Shown in pieces: positions 26,142 to 39,098 of a stretch of 64,000 bases of DNA. Below the pieces are notes generated by a model. That model searched no databases. It worked only from the letters and a program-made list of their open reading frames with translations, and was not told where the DNA came from. A program made the position numbers and the translations under genes. Within the stretch, counting starts at the first letter, position 1, and the number at the start of each line of letters is the position of its first letter. Source of the stretch: Streptomyces sp. NBC_00536 (lineage in GTDB: Bacteria > Actinomycetota > Actinomycetes > Streptomycetales > Streptomycetaceae); assembly GCF_036346295.1 (NCBI RefSeq), contig NZ_CP107819.1, positions 3,534,001 to 3,598,000 of the forward strand. The letters are read 5' to 3'.

Positions 26142-26167
26142 TGAATCATCCTCTGAATCCATGAATC
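26142..26167. promoter_or_regulatory. Three TGAATC direct repeats before a strong promoter
   Basis: TGAATC occurs at 26142, 26154 and 26162, just upstream of the -35 box at 26179. The stretch is clearly AT-richer than its surroundings. It could be an activator or repressor site for the divergent region. Confidence 0.4.
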
Positions 26168-26178
26168 ACAGAGTTTGA

Positions 26179-26207
26179 TTGACAGTGGACCTTGCAGGTT
26201 TTATAAA
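26179..26207 (+). promoter_or_regulatory. Consensus-type promoter of the carbamoyltransferase-NRPS operon
   Basis: TTGACA at 26179-26184 and TATAAA at 26202-26207 with a 17-base spacer match the housekeeping consensus almost perfectly, rare in this GC-rich setting. The expected start point is near 26214, about 25-40 bases before the coding region. Confidence 0.75.
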
Positions 26208-26238
26208 CAACCGGCACAGCGTTCTTGCACTGGTTCCC

Positions 26239-28284
26239 TTGGGGGTAGCTATTTCTACTCGAGTTATTGGCTTCAACTTGAGCCACGACAGCAGCGTGTG
26301 TCTTGTCGAGGACGGCGTCATTCGCTCCGCGCTCGCCCTTGAGCGGACCACCCGGGTGAAGCGGGGCACCGTCCCCATGCACACCTACGCGGCCGCCATG
26401 GCCGATCTGACGAATGAAACCCTTTCCGCGGCGGGGCTCCGCTCCTCCGATATCGACGGCTGGATCGCGACCTCGACCGAATCCCGGGACCAGGCGGACG
26501 AGGCCAAGCTCCTCAGCGTGCTGGGCCTGGTCGCCCCGGCCGAGCGCTGCCTCGCACTGCCGCACCCGGGCCACCACCTCGCCCACGCGAGCGCCGCCTT
26601 CTACTCGTCCGGCTTCGACGAGGCCGTGGCCCTCGTCATGGACTCCTACGGGTCCCGTGTCGACGGCGGGCGCGAGCGGGAGACCGCCTTCACCTTCCGT
26701 ACCGGTGCGACCCCCGAGCCGCTGATGCGCGTCGTGCGGGACACCGACCGCATCGCGGGCTACCGCCGCGGCGGCGAGCTGTGGACCCCCGCGACGCTGT
26801 CCGGCGTCGGCGAGATCTACCGGGTGGTCACCCTCGCGCTCGGGTTCCGGGAGTCCGGCACCGCGTACGACGACGCCGGCAAGACCATGGGCCTCGCCTC
26901 CTACGGCAAGCGCCTCACCTCCGACAACCTCTTCTACGAGCTCGCGCCGAACGGCGAGCTGCGCTTCGACCGGGCCGCCGACTCCCTGGTCGAGCTCGGG
27001 GTGGCCGTGCGCGAGGGGGACGAACTCAGGCTGGTCCCGCGCCCTTCGCGCGCACCGTACGAGCAGTTCCACTTCGACCTCGCGGCGCAGCTGCAGGCGG
27101 AGTTCGAGGAAGCCGTCCTGCACGTGACCCGTCACGTGCTCGCCGTCAGCGGCAGCCGGTCCCTGGTGGCCTGCGGCGGTTCCTTCCTGAACTCGACCCT
27201 GAACACGCGCATCCAGCGGGAGACCGACCTCGACCGCCTGTTCATCTTCCCCGCGGCGACCGACGACGGGAACGCGGCGGGCGCGGCCCTGTACGCCTAC
27301 CACAACCTGCTCGGACCGCGCTCCGAGGTCGGCCCCGCCATGCGGCACGTCTACCTCGGCCCGCCCCGGGTCTCCGGCGTGGACGTCCAGGGCATCGCCG
27401 ACCGCTGGGGCCTGGAGACCCGCAAGCACGACGGATCCAGGGAACTGGCGGCCGCGGCGGCCGGTGCGATGGCCGGGGGCGACATCATCGGCTGGTTCCA
27501 GGACCGGTGCGAGTTCGGACCGCGTTCGCTCGGCGCCCGCTCGATCCTGTGCCACCCGGGCATCCCGGGCATGAAGGACCGGCTGAACGCCCGGGTGAAG
27601 TTCCGTGAGGCCTTCCGTCCGTTCGCCGGATCGGTGCTGGCCGAGCGCGCGGACAAGTGGTTCGACATGCCCGCGCCCGAGAGCCCCTTCATGCTGATGG
27701 TGACCCCGGTGTGGGAGGCGCAGCAGGAACTCGTCAGCGAGGTCGTGCACATCGACGGCACCTGCCGGGTGCAGACCGTGGCCGAGGACACTCCGGGCCC
27801 CTTCCGCGCCCTGATCGAGGAGTTCGAGGACCGGACCGGCCTGCCGATGGTGCTCAACACCTCGTTCAACCTGCGCGGCATGCCGATCGTGGAGCGTCCG
27901 GACGAGGCGATGGACTGCCTGTACGGCTCGCGGCTGGACCGGCTGTTCATCGGCGACCTGGAGGTCGTCGCGCCCGACCTGGCCGCGCTGCGGCCCGAGG
28001 CCATCGGGGCCGTGGGCTCCCGTGGATCGGTCGGTCTGCCGGCCACGGGCGAGCAGCGCGCCGCCGTCACGGTGCTGCCGGAGTGGCAGGGTCTGCTCGG
28101 CCTGGCGGACGGCACCCGGTCGGTGCGCGAGATCGCGGCCGAACTCGGCGGCGACACCGAGGAGCTGGTGGACCTCGCGCTCGACATGCGGCGGCTCGGG
28201 CTGCTGCGCTGGGCCGGTGTGCCGCAGGTCCACCGCCCGGTGTTCCCGCTGCCGCAGTACTCGCCGGACACCTCGGCGGAGTGA
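26239..28284 (+). CDS. O-carbamoyltransferase (NodU/CmcH family) with C-terminal extension
   Basis: A protein of about 680 residues. The N-terminal half has 'RVIGFNLSHDSSVCLVEDG' and 'HPGHHLAHASAAFYSSGF'; the C-terminal half has 'FQDRCEFGPRSLGARSIL' and 'LNTSFNLRGMP'. Both are signatures of carbamoyl-phosphate-dependent O-carbamoyltransferases. The last 90 or so residues ('LLGLADGTRSVREIAAEL' and on) look like a PqqD/winged-helix-type domain not usual in the family. The start is unclear: homologues begin at RVIGF, but no ATG or GTG is there. TTG at 26239 is given; ATT at 26251, five bases after GGGGG, would give MSTRVIGF. It heads an operon with two NRPSs, suggesting a carbamoylated hydroxy amino acid. 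Confidence 0.9.
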   Translation: MGVAISTRVIGFNLSHDSSVCLVEDGVIRSALALERTTRVKRGTVPMHTYAAAMADLTNETLSAAGLRSSDIDGWIATSTESRDQADEAKLLSVLGLVAPAERCLALPHPGHHLAHASAAFYSSGFDEAVALVMDSYGSRVDGGRERETAFTFRTGATPEPLMRVVRDTDRIAGYRRGGELWTPATLSGVGEIYRVVTLALGFRESGTAYDDAGKTMGLASYGKRLTSDNLFYELAPNGELRFDRAADSLVELGVAVREGDELRLVPRPSRAPYEQFHFDLAAQLQAEFEEAVLHVTRHVLAVSGSRSLVACGGSFLNSTLNTRIQRETDLDRLFIFPAATDDGNAAGAALYAYHNLLGPRSEVGPAMRHVYLGPPRVSGVDVQGIADRWGLETRKHDGSRELAAAAAGAMAGGDIIGWFQDRCEFGPRSLGARSILCHPGIPGMKDRLNARVKFREAFRPFAGSVLAERADKWFDMPAPESPFMLMVTPVWEAQQELVSEVVHIDGTCRVQTVAEDTPGPFRALIEEFEDRTGLPMVLNTSFNLRGMPIVERPDEAMDCLYGSRLDRLFIGDLEVVAPDLAALRPEAIGAVGSRGSVGLPATGEQRAAVTVLPEWQGLLGLADGTRSVREIAAELGGDTEELVDLALDMRRLGLLRWAGVPQVHRPVFPLPQYSPDTSAE

Positions 28285-28293
28285 GCCGGACCG

Positions 28294-32174
<3,881 letters not shown>

Positions 32175-32178
<4 letters not shown>

Positions 32179-32405
32179 GCACCCCCACCAACCCCTTCGA
32201 CAACGAGGACGGGACCTTCCTCGTCCTGCGCAACGACGAGGACCAGCTCTCGCTCTGGCCCGATTTCGCCGACGTCCCGGCCGGCTGGACCGTGGTGCAC
32301 GGTCCGGACCGCCGCCAGGCGTGCCTGGACCGCATCGAAGAGACCTGGACCGACATGCGGCCGCGCAGCCTGGTCCTGGCCATGGACGCGGGCAAGGCGG
32401 GCTGA
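32175..32405 (+). CDS. MbtH-like protein
   Basis: A 76-residue MbtH-fold protein with conserved '[19 protein letters not shown]', '[13 protein letters not shown]' and 'W.DMRPRSL'. MbtH proteins bind adenylation domains and are needed for their folding or activity. ATG at 32175 overlaps the upstream NRPS stop, with AGGAGGAA before it; the next NRPS starts directly after its stop. It is the only MbtH gene in the window and probably serves all adenylation domains. Confidence 0.95.
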
Positions 32406-34874
32406 GTGAGCACGCAGCTGGCCCACGGGCACCGGACCCCGGCCGGGGCGGCGTCAGGACTCCCCCTGCCCCACGATCACCGTCGGCCGCTCCCGGCCGA
32501 CTCCCGGACCGGCCGCGTCGAGCTGCGGGTCGGGGCCGGACTCCACGCCGGGGTGGCCCGGCTGGCGGCCGTCGAGGGCGTGACGCAGCACACGGTCCTC
32601 CAGGCCGCCGTGGCCACGCTGCTGTACCGGCTGGGAGCGGGCGGCAGCCTGCCGTTCGCCGTGGCCGCACGGGGGAAGACCCTCGTCGTACGGGCCGACC
32701 TTTCGGGCGATCCCCCCTTCACCGAGGTGCTGCGCCGGGTCGGTCCGGCCGTGCGGGACGCCCTTGAGGAGCAGGCCCCGCTGCCGGACGGTCCCCCCTT
32801 CGCGCTGTGCTGGGAGCAGGCGGATCCGGCAGAGCCGCGGCAGGACGGTGACGCACCGGCGGATCTCGTCGGTGCGCTCACCTTCCCCGCCGGCCTGTTC
32901 GAGCGGGCCACCGTCGAGACGATGGACCGCCGCTTCACCCACGTCCTCCAGCAGCTCGTGGACCGGCCCGGGACCGCGCTCCGTGAGGTCGAGACGACCG
33001 ACGGGGCCGAACGCCGACGGCTGCTCGTGGAGTGGAACGACACCGCCCGCGGCGTGCCGGCCGCGACGCTGCCGGAAATCTTCGAGGCCCAGGTCGCCCG
33101 TACCCCGGACGCCCTGGCCGTCACCGACGACCGGGTCCGTCTCTCGTACCGCGAGCTGAACGCGCGCGCGAACCGGCTGGCCCGGCTGCTGGCCGACCGG
33201 GGCGTGGGTCCCGAGCGGCTCGCCGCCGTCGCGGTCGAGCGTTCGGCCGACACGGTGGTGGCCCTGCTCGCCGTCGTGAAGGCGGGCGGCACCTGCCTGC
33301 CCGTCGACCCGTCCTACCCCGCCGAACGCATCGCCCAGCTCCTCGACGACGCCCGGCCCGCCGCCCTGATCACCACCGGCGCACTGCACGCACGGACCGG
33401 CGACGGCGTGCCGGTCATCCTGCTGGACAGCCCGGACACCACCGCCGACCTGGAACGCAGAGCGGACACGGACCTCGGCGCCGCGGAGCGCGGCGCGCTC
33501 CTCCCGGCCCACCCCGCCTACGCCATCTACACGTCCGGCTCCACCGGCCGCCCCAAGGGCGTGCTCATCGCGCACGGGTCGATCGACCGGCTGGTGTGCC
33601 GGACCGCTTCCATCGGCATCGGGCCGCACGACGTGGTCGCCCAGCTGTCCTCGGTCTCCTTCGACGCCGCGATCTTCGAGGTGTGGGGCGCACTGCTCAA
33701 CGGCGCGCTGCTGGCGGTCGCCGCACCGGGTGCCCTGTCCACCGCGGAACTGGGCGAGTTCACGGCCCGCCACGGGGTGAGCGTGATGTGGCTGACGGCC
33801 GGTCTGTTCCACCAGGTGGTGGACACCGATGTGACGGCCCTGCGCGGGGTGCGTCAGCTGCTGGCCGGGGGTGACGTCCTGTCGGTCCCGCGGTGCGCGG
33901 CCGTACTGGAGGCGCTGCCGGGACTCCGGCTCGTCAACGGCTACGGCCCGACCGAGAACACCACCTTCACGACCACGCGCACCGTCCTGGCCGACGATCT
34001 CACCGGCCCGGGCGGAGTGCCGGTCGGGACCCCGGTCGCCGATACCCGGGTGTACGTCCTGGACGCGGCTCTGCGTCCGGTCCCGCCGGGTACGGCGGGT
34101 GAGCTGTACGTCTCGGGGGCGGGCCTCGCCCGGGGCTACTTCCGGCGGCCCGGGCTGACCGCGGAGCGTTTCGTCGCCCACCCCTTCAGCGGTTCCGAGG
34201 GTCCCGGCGCACGGATGTACCGCACCGGGGACACCGTGCGGTGGACCGCCGGGGGCGTGCTGGAGTTCCTGGGGCGTTCCGACGGCCAGGTGAAGGTACG
34301 GGGCTTCCGCGTCGAACTCGGCGAGGTCGAGGCCGCGCTGGCCGCGCACCCGTCGGTGGGGCAGTGCGCGGTGACCGTGCACGGGGCGGAATCCGAGGAC
34401 AAGCGCCTGGTGGGGTACGTGGTGCCGCGGCCGGGTGCGGCCGGGGTCGACGGGACGTCCGTACGGGCCTGGCTCGCCGAGCGGCTTCCGGACCACCTGG
34501 TGCCGTCGGCCGTCGTGACGCTGGACGGGCTCCCGCTGACGGTCAACGGCAAGCTGGACCGCAGGGCCCTGCCCGCTCCCCTCTTCGACACCGGGACCCC
34601 CTACCGGGCGCCCGCGACGCCCCGGCAGGAGGTGCTGTGCGGGATCGTCGCCTCGGTGCTCGGGGTCGCGCGGGTCGGCCTGGACGACAACTTCTTCGAA
34701 CTGGGCGGGCACTCCCTGCACGCCACCCAGATCGTCTCCCGCATCCGGCGTGAGCTGGCGGTCGAGCTGCGCCCGCGGGCGGTCTTCCAGGCCATGACGG
34801 TCTCGGCGCTGGACGGGACGGTCGCCGCCGCCCGGCCTGCGGCGCCGCCCATCGTCCGTCGCACGGCGGGATAG
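32406..34874 (+). CDS. NRPS, truncated C-A-T, valine-like pocket
   Basis: An 822-residue protein. Residues 1-200 resemble only the C-terminal half of a condensation domain and lack HHxxxDG. The adenylation domain (about 215-700, YTSGSTG near 374) reads D-A-F-W-L-G-G-T-F by eye against GrsA, almost identical to the well-known valine code. The carrier has LGGHSL near 765. With no full C domain it probably loads a starter residue or works with a condensation domain in trans. GTG at 32406 touches the mbtH stop. A perfect terminator palindrome follows. Confidence 0.9.
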   Translation: MSTQLAHGHRTPAGAASGLPLPHDHRRPLPADSRTGRVELRVGAGLHAGVARLAAVEGVTQHTVLQAAVATLLYRLGAGGSLPFAVAARGKTLVVRADLSGDPPFTEVLRRVGPAVRDALEEQAPLPDGPPFALCWEQADPAEPRQDGDAPADLVGALTFPAGLFERATVETMDRRFTHVLQQLVDRPGTALREVETTDGAERRRLLVEWNDTARGVPAATLPEIFEAQVARTPDALAVTDDRVRLSYRELNARANRLARLLADRGVGPERLAAVAVERSADTVVALLAVVKAGGTCLPVDPSYPAERIAQLLDDARPAALITTGALHARTGDGVPVILLDSPDTTADLERRADTDLGAAERGALLPAHPAYAIYTSGSTGRPKGVLIAHGSIDRLVCRTASIGIGPHDVVAQLSSVSFDAAIFEVWGALLNGALLAVAAPGALSTAELGEFTARHGVSVMWLTAGLFHQVVDTDVTALRGVRQLLAGGDVLSVPRCAAVLEALPGLRLVNGYGPTENTTFTTTRTVLADDLTGPGGVPVGTPVADTRVYVLDAALRPVPPGTAGELYVSGAGLARGYFRRPGLTAERFVAHPFSGSEGPGARMYRTGDTVRWTAGGVLEFLGRSDGQVKVRGFRVELGEVEAALAAHPSVGQCAVTVHGAESEDKRLVGYVVPRPGAAGVDGTSVRAWLAERLPDHLVPSAVVTLDGLPLTVNGKLDRRALPAPLFDTGTPYRAPATPRQEVLCGIVASVLGVARVGLDDNFFELGGHSLHATQIVSRIRRELAVELRPRAVFQAMTVSALDGTVAAARPAAPPIVRRTAG

Positions 34875-34898
34875 TCGACGCCCGTCCCGTACGCGAAG

Positions 34899-34936
34899 GA
34901 GCCGGTGTCCCTGAGGATCCTCAGGGACACCGGCTC
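34899..34936. terminator. Perfect 38-bp palindrome between convergent operons
   Basis: The arms are fully complementary around GGATCC, giving a 19-bp stem in either direction. It lies 25 bases after the NRPS stop and 28 bases from the antiporter stop. It would end both transcripts. Confidence 0.9.
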
Positions 34937-34963
34937 TTTGGCGTACCGGGCGCGTACCGGGCG

Positions 34964-36232
34964 TCAGCTCAACGCTCCGGCCGGTTCCTCCTCGCGGAGT
35001 GCGGTCGCGGCCGTCTCCGGCGGGTTGCGGTCCTCCCGGCCGACCAGCCAGCGCAGCAGGATGCCGGTCATGGCCGTCGTCACGACCGCCATGACCACCA
35101 TCTGCGCGTACAGGCTGCGGTCGAGCATCCCGATGCGCAGTCCGATGCCCAGCACGATGAGTTCGGTCAGCCCGCGCGTGTTCATCAGGGTGGCCAGCAC
35201 CGTCGACCGGCGGGTGGACATTCCCTCGGCGCGGGCGGTGACGAACGTGCCCGCCATCTTTCCGACGACGGCCGTGACCAGGATCAGCCCCAGTTCGAGC
35301 AGCCCGGTGAAGCCCATGGCGCCGAGGTCGACGTTCAGACCGGCCACGATGAAGTAGACCGGAAGCAGGAAGCCGGTGGCCGTCTTGGAGCGCTCCAGCA
35401 GCTCCGTGCGGGCCCGCTCGGTCGCCTTCCGGGGCATGACCAGGCCGAAGAGGAAGGCTCCGAAGACGAAGTGCAGACCGAGCAGTTCGGTCACGGCGGC
35501 CGAGCCGAACAGGCAGGCCAGCACGACGGAGAACCGGCTCGCGGTCAGCGCGCGGCCGGCTCCCGGGCCGGTGAGCAGCCGCTTCAGCAGCGGCCGGACG
35601 ACGAAGGCCAGTACGGCGCCGAAGGGAACGATCAGGAGGACCAGCCAGTGTCGGCTGTTCCCGCCGCCCACCAGGGCCTGGACCAGCGCGAGCATCGACC
35701 ACCCGGCGAGGTCGCACACCGCGGCCGCGGAGAGCGCGATCGCACCGACCAGGGTCTTGTTCATCCGGTGGTCGACGAGGATCCGTGCCAGGACCGGGAA
35801 GGCCGTGATCGACATGGCCACGCCGAAGAAGAGCACGAAGCCGAGCCGGTTGCCGGTCGTGTGGTGGCCGAGGAGGTACAGGGCGAGCGTGCAGCCCAGG
35901 GCGAACGGCAGCAGGGCGGCGCTCAGGGCGGTGGTGCCGGTCACCCGGCCGAAGCCGCGCAGCCGTTCGTAGTTGAATTCCAGGCCGATCACGAACATGA
36001 AGAGCACCAGGCCGACATCGGCCAGGGTGGTCAGATACGGCCGGACTCCGGTCGGGAACAGCGTGGCCGCGACCGCTCCGTGGAAGAGCGTGGGACCCAT
36101 CAGGATCCCGGCGACGATCTCGCCGAGTACGGCCGGCTGGCCCAGCGCCCGGGCGGCGCGGCCCGCCAGCTGGGCGACCAGGATGATCAGCGCGAGGTCG
36201 GCGAACAACAGCACTATGTCGGCTTGGGTCAT
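34964..36232 (-). CDS. Monovalent cation:proton antiporter (CPA2 type)
   Basis: A 422-residue polytopic protein with about 12 helices. 'LGQPAVLGEIVAGILMGPTL', 'VLFMFVIGLEFN' and 'FGAFLFGLVMPR' match CPA2/KefB-type exchangers. No C-terminal NAD-binding domain is present. It is the last gene of the leftward ring-cleavage operon, 90 bases after the SDR. In other clusters such antiporters relate to resistance or export; that role is inferred. Confidence 0.85.
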   Translation of the reverse strand: MTQADIVLLFADLALIILVAQLAGRAARALGQPAVLGEIVAGILMGPTLFHGAVAATLFPTGVRPYLTTLADVGLVLFMFVIGLEFNYERLRGFGRVTGTTALSAALLPFALGCTLALYLLGHHTTGNRLGFVLFFGVAMSITAFPVLARILVDHRMNKTLVGAIALSAAAVCDLAGWSMLALVQALVGGGNSRHWLVLLIVPFGAVLAFVVRPLLKRLLTGPGAGRALTASRFSVVLACLFGSAAVTELLGLHFVFGAFLFGLVMPRKATERARTELLERSKTATGFLLPVYFIVAGLNVDLGAMGFTGLLELGLILVTAVVGKMAGTFVTARAEGMSTRRSTVLATLMNTRGLTELIVLGIGLRIGMLDRSLYAQMVVMAVVTTAMTGILLRWLVGREDRNPPETAATALREEEPAGALS

Positions 36233-36322
36233 GTCTCTCTCTTCTCCTTCTGTGAGGAACGGGACCGGCCCGCAGCGTCTTGGAGCAGCGCTGCGGGCCG
36301 GTTCACGGTGGGGCGGCGCGGA

Positions 36323-37096
36323 TCAGAGGGTGGGCACCGCTCCGCCGTCGCACCGCAGCGCGGTGCCGGTGACGTACGAAGCGGCCTCGCTGCACAGGAA
36401 GGCCGCGGCGGCGCCCAGCTCGGCCGGGGTGCCGTACCGGCCCGCGGGGATGGCCGCCTGGGCCCGGGCGGCGAACTCCTCGACGCTCACTCCCTCGCGG
36501 GCGGCCCGGTAGGTGTTCATCTCGATCGTGCGGGCCGTGGAGATGCGGCCCGGCAGCAGAAGGTTGACGGTGACCCCGTCGCCCGCGACCTCTGTGGCCA
36601 GGGTCTTGAGGTAGCCGCCGAGCGCCGCCCGGCCGATGTTCGACAGCGCCAGGCTGGGAATCGGCGTTTCGACGCCGATCGAGGCCAGGGCGACGATGCG
36701 GCCCCAGCCCCGGGCCCGCATGCCGGGCAGGACCTGGGAGACCAGCCGCTGGGCCGGCAGCACGAGCGACTCGATGGCGGACACCGTGTCGGAGACGGTG
36801 ATGTCCGCGGAACCGCCCGGGGGCGGCCCCGGGCTGTTCAGCACCAGGATGTCGATGGGGCCGAAGGCCCGTTCCGCCTGGGTGATCAGCCGCGTGGGGG
36901 CGTCCGGCTCGTTGAGGTCGATCTCCAGCCCGATCGCCTCGGGCAGTTCGGCGGCGATCGCCCGGGCGACGTCCCCGCGGCGCCCGCAGACGACCACCCG
37001 GACGCCTTCGGCGGCGAGCGCACGCGCGGTCGCCTCACCGAGACCGGACGTCGACGCGCACACGACAGCCGTGCGCCCACGGATACCCAGGTCCAT
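36323..37096 (-). CDS. SDR-family oxidoreductase with altered active site
   Basis: A 257-residue SDR. The cofactor loop is 'CASTSGLGEATA' near residues 14-25, and the C-terminal 'SYVTGTALRCDGG' is typical. In place of the usual Tyr-x3-Lys the segment reads 'LSNIGRAAL', which aligns as Ser-x3-Arg. This is known in a subgroup of SDRs of unclear chemistry. ATG at 37096 follows GGAGGTG. It belongs to the ring-cleavage operon and could reduce or isomerise a ring-opened intermediate. Confidence 0.8.
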   Translation of the reverse strand: MDLGIRGRTAVVCASTSGLGEATARALAAEGVRVVVCGRRGDVARAIAAELPEAIGLEIDLNEPDAPTRLITQAERAFGPIDILVLNSPGPPPGGSADITVSDTVSAIESLVLPAQRLVSQVLPGMRARGWGRIVALASIGVETPIPSLALSNIGRAALGGYLKTLATEVAGDGVTVNLLLPGRISTARTIEMNTYRAAREGVSVEEFAARAQAAIPAGRYGTPAELGAAAAFLCSEAASYVTGTALRCDGGAVPTL

Positions 37097-37130
37097 TGAA
37101 CGGACACCTCCTGCATAGATGGTGAAAAGG

Positions 37131-37175
37131 GATGTGAAGGCCAAGGATGTGAAGGCCAAGGATGTGAAGGCTCAG
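37131..37175. repeat. Three 15-bp tandem units at the dehydrogenase 3' end
   Basis: GATGTGAAGGCCAAG occurs twice in tandem and once more as GATGTGAAGGCTCAG. The third unit contains the stop of the aldehyde dehydrogenase gene. The array fills most of the gap to the SDR gene. Confidence 0.9.
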
Positions 37176-38623
37176 GCCACGTCGATGACGACGGTCTTCG
37201 CCTCGGTGAAGAACTCCCGGGAGTGCCGGCCGCCTTCGCGGCCGATGCCGGACCGGCCGAAGCCGCCGAAGGGGGACCTGAGGTCCCTCACCCAGAAGCA
37301 GTTGACCCAGACGTTCCCGGCGCGCAGCCGGCCGGCGACCCGGTGGGCGCGGGCCAGGTGGTTCGTGAACACCATGGCGGAGAGGCCGTAGGGCGTCGCG
37401 TTGGCGGCCTGGACGGCTTCCTCTTCGGTGTCGAAGGGGTGCACGGTGAGCACCGGTCCGAAGACCTCGTCCCGGCAGATGGCGGCGTCCGGGGCGGCGT
37501 CCACGACGACGGTCGGGGCCACCCACCAGCCGTCGCGGGCCCCGCCGCCGAGGAGGGTCGCACCTTCCTCGGCGGCCCGGCGCAGGTGGCCGGTGACCTT
37601 CGCGTGGTGTTCCGCGGAGGAGAGCGGGCCCACCTGGGTGGCGGGATCGCGGGGATCCCCCAGCCGCAGCCCGGCCGCTGTCTTGGCCAGCGCCTCGACC
37701 ACCCGCTCGTAGACGGGCCGTTGGACGAAGACCCGGGATCCGGCGAGGCAGATCTGACCGGAGTTGGAGAAGGCGGCGTCGGCGGCCACGGCCACGGCGC
37801 GGTCGATGTCCGCGTCCGCGAAGATCACCGACGCGCCCTTGCCGCCCAGCTCGAAGCTGACGGCCCGGACCCCGGTGGCGGCGGCGCGCATGATCGACTC
37901 GCCGGTCCGGGTCTCCCCGGTGAAGGTGATCAGGTCGACGCCCGGATGCGCGACCAGAGCGGCGCCCGCGCCATCGGGGCCCACGCCCTGGACGACGTTG
38001 AGGACGCCCGCCGGCAGGCCGGCCAGCACGGCGAGTTCGGCGAGCCGGGTGGCCGAGGCGGGGCTCTGCTCCGCGGGCTTGAGCACGACGGTGTTGCCGT
38101 GGGCGAGCGCGGGCGCGATCTTCCATGTGGCCTGCATGAGCGGGAAGTTCCACGGGGAGATCGCGGCGACCACACCGGCCGGTTCGTGCCGGGTGTAGAT
38201 GTGGTGGTCCGGATGCCCGGGGAGCGCCTCGTCCGCCGCCGAGACGGCGTCATCGGCGAAGAACCGCAGGTTCGCCGCACTGCGTACGACATCGTTGGCC
38301 CGCGTCAGGGACAGCGGACGGCCCATGTCCAGGGTGTCGAGGAGGGCCAGCTCGTCGGCGTGCGCCAGGACGAGGTCGGCGAGGCGGTGCAGGACCGCCG
38401 ACCGCTGTGCCGGGGTCATCCTCGGCCAGGGGCCGGTGTCGAAGGCGGCGCGGGCGGCCGCGACCGCGTGGTCCACGTCCTGCGCGGATCCCCGCGACAC
38501 CTGCGTCCACGCCGTCCGGGTGGCCGGGTCGATGCTCGGCATCGTCGCGCCGTCGGCGGAGGCGGTCGCCGCACCGTTGATGAAGTGCGTGACGGTGCCG
38601 GGCGTGATGGTGTCGGACGTCAC
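37172..38623 (-). CDS. Aldehyde dehydrogenase, 2-aminomuconic semialdehyde type
   Basis: A 483-residue NAD-dependent aldehyde dehydrogenase. 'ISPWNFPLMQATWKIAPAL', catalytic Glu in 'FELGGKGA' and catalytic Cys in 'NSGQICLAGSRV' are present. The C-terminal 'NVWVNCFWVRDLRSPFGG' resembles 2-hydroxymuconic and 2-aminomuconic semialdehyde dehydrogenases. Coupled genes for ACMS decarboxylase and a RidA deaminase support 2-aminomuconic semialdehyde, perhaps chlorinated, as substrate. The GTG start overlaps the RidA stop by four bases. Confidence 0.88.
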   Translation of the reverse strand: MTSDTITPGTVTHFINGAATASADGATMPSIDPATRTAWTQVSRGSAQDVDHAVAAARAAFDTGPWPRMTPAQRSAVLHRLADLVLAHADELALLDTLDMGRPLSLTRANDVVRSAANLRFFADDAVSAADEALPGHPDHHIYTRHEPAGVVAAISPWNFPLMQATWKIAPALAHGNTVVLKPAEQSPASATRLAELAVLAGLPAGVLNVVQGVGPDGAGAALVAHPGVDLITFTGETRTGESIMRAAATGVRAVSFELGGKGASVIFADADIDRAVAVAADAAFSNSGQICLAGSRVFVQRPVYERVVEALAKTAAGLRLGDPRDPATQVGPLSSAEHHAKVTGHLRRAAEEGATLLGGGARDGWWVAPTVVVDAAPDAAICRDEVFGPVLTVHPFDTEEEAVQAANATPYGLSAMVFTNHLARAHRVAGRLRAGNVWVNCFWVRDLRSPFGGFGRSGIGREGGRHSREFFTEAKTVVIDVA

Positions 38624-39093
38624 GACTCGATCTGCACGATCATCTCGATCTCCACCGCGAAGTTGTGCGGCAGCGCGATGGCGCCGAAGGCGGAGCGGGC
38701 GTGCCGGCCTGAGTCACCGAAGACCTCGACGAGCAGGTCGGAGGCCCCGTTGATGATCAGGGGACTGCGGTCGAATCCGGCCTCGCAGTTGACGAAGCCG
38801 AGCAGCTTCACGACGCGCTTGACCCGGTCGAGGGAACCCAGCTCGTCCTTGACCAGGCCGAGCAGCCGCAGCGCGCATTCGCGAGCGGCCTCGTACGCCG
38901 TGTCGATGTCGAGGTCCACGCCCACCTTGCCCAGGTGGTCGTGGCTGCCCTGGCCGGACAGGAACAGCAGGTCGCCGACGCGGACCGCGCTGACGAAGTT
39001 GCCCATCCGCTTCGGGGAGGCCGGGAAGGACAGTCCCAGCTCCTGGAAACGGGCCTCCGCCGAGGAGACGGCCGTGGTGGTGTCGGTACCCAT
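38620..39093 (-). CDS. RidA/YjgF-family protein, probable 2-aminomuconate deaminase
   Basis: A 157-residue RidA-fold protein. 'NFVSAVRVGDLLFLSGQG', 'AARECALRLLGLVKDELGSL' and 'ARSAFGAIALPHNFAVEIEMI' follow the family, with the Arg of 'ARSAFG' placed for substrate carboxylate binding. In the nitrobenzoate and aminophenol meta pathways the 2-aminomuconate deaminase is of this family. The neighbours here encode exactly the preceding steps. General imine/enamine hydrolase activity is the alternative. It lies five bases after the decarboxylase gene. Confidence 0.85.
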   Translation of the reverse strand: MGTDTTTAVSSAEARFQELGLSFPASPKRMGNFVSAVRVGDLLFLSGQGSHDHLGKVGVDLDIDTAYEAARECALRLLGLVKDELGSLDRVKRVVKLLGFVNCEAGFDRSPLIINGASDLLVEVFGDSGRHARSAFGAIALPHNFAVEIEMIVQIES

Positions 39094-39098
39094 GTGTT

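Noticed and set aside
37131..37175. CRISPR or regulatory iterons
   Set aside because: The three units are contiguous with no spacers and overlap a stop codon; a tandem slippage array explains them.
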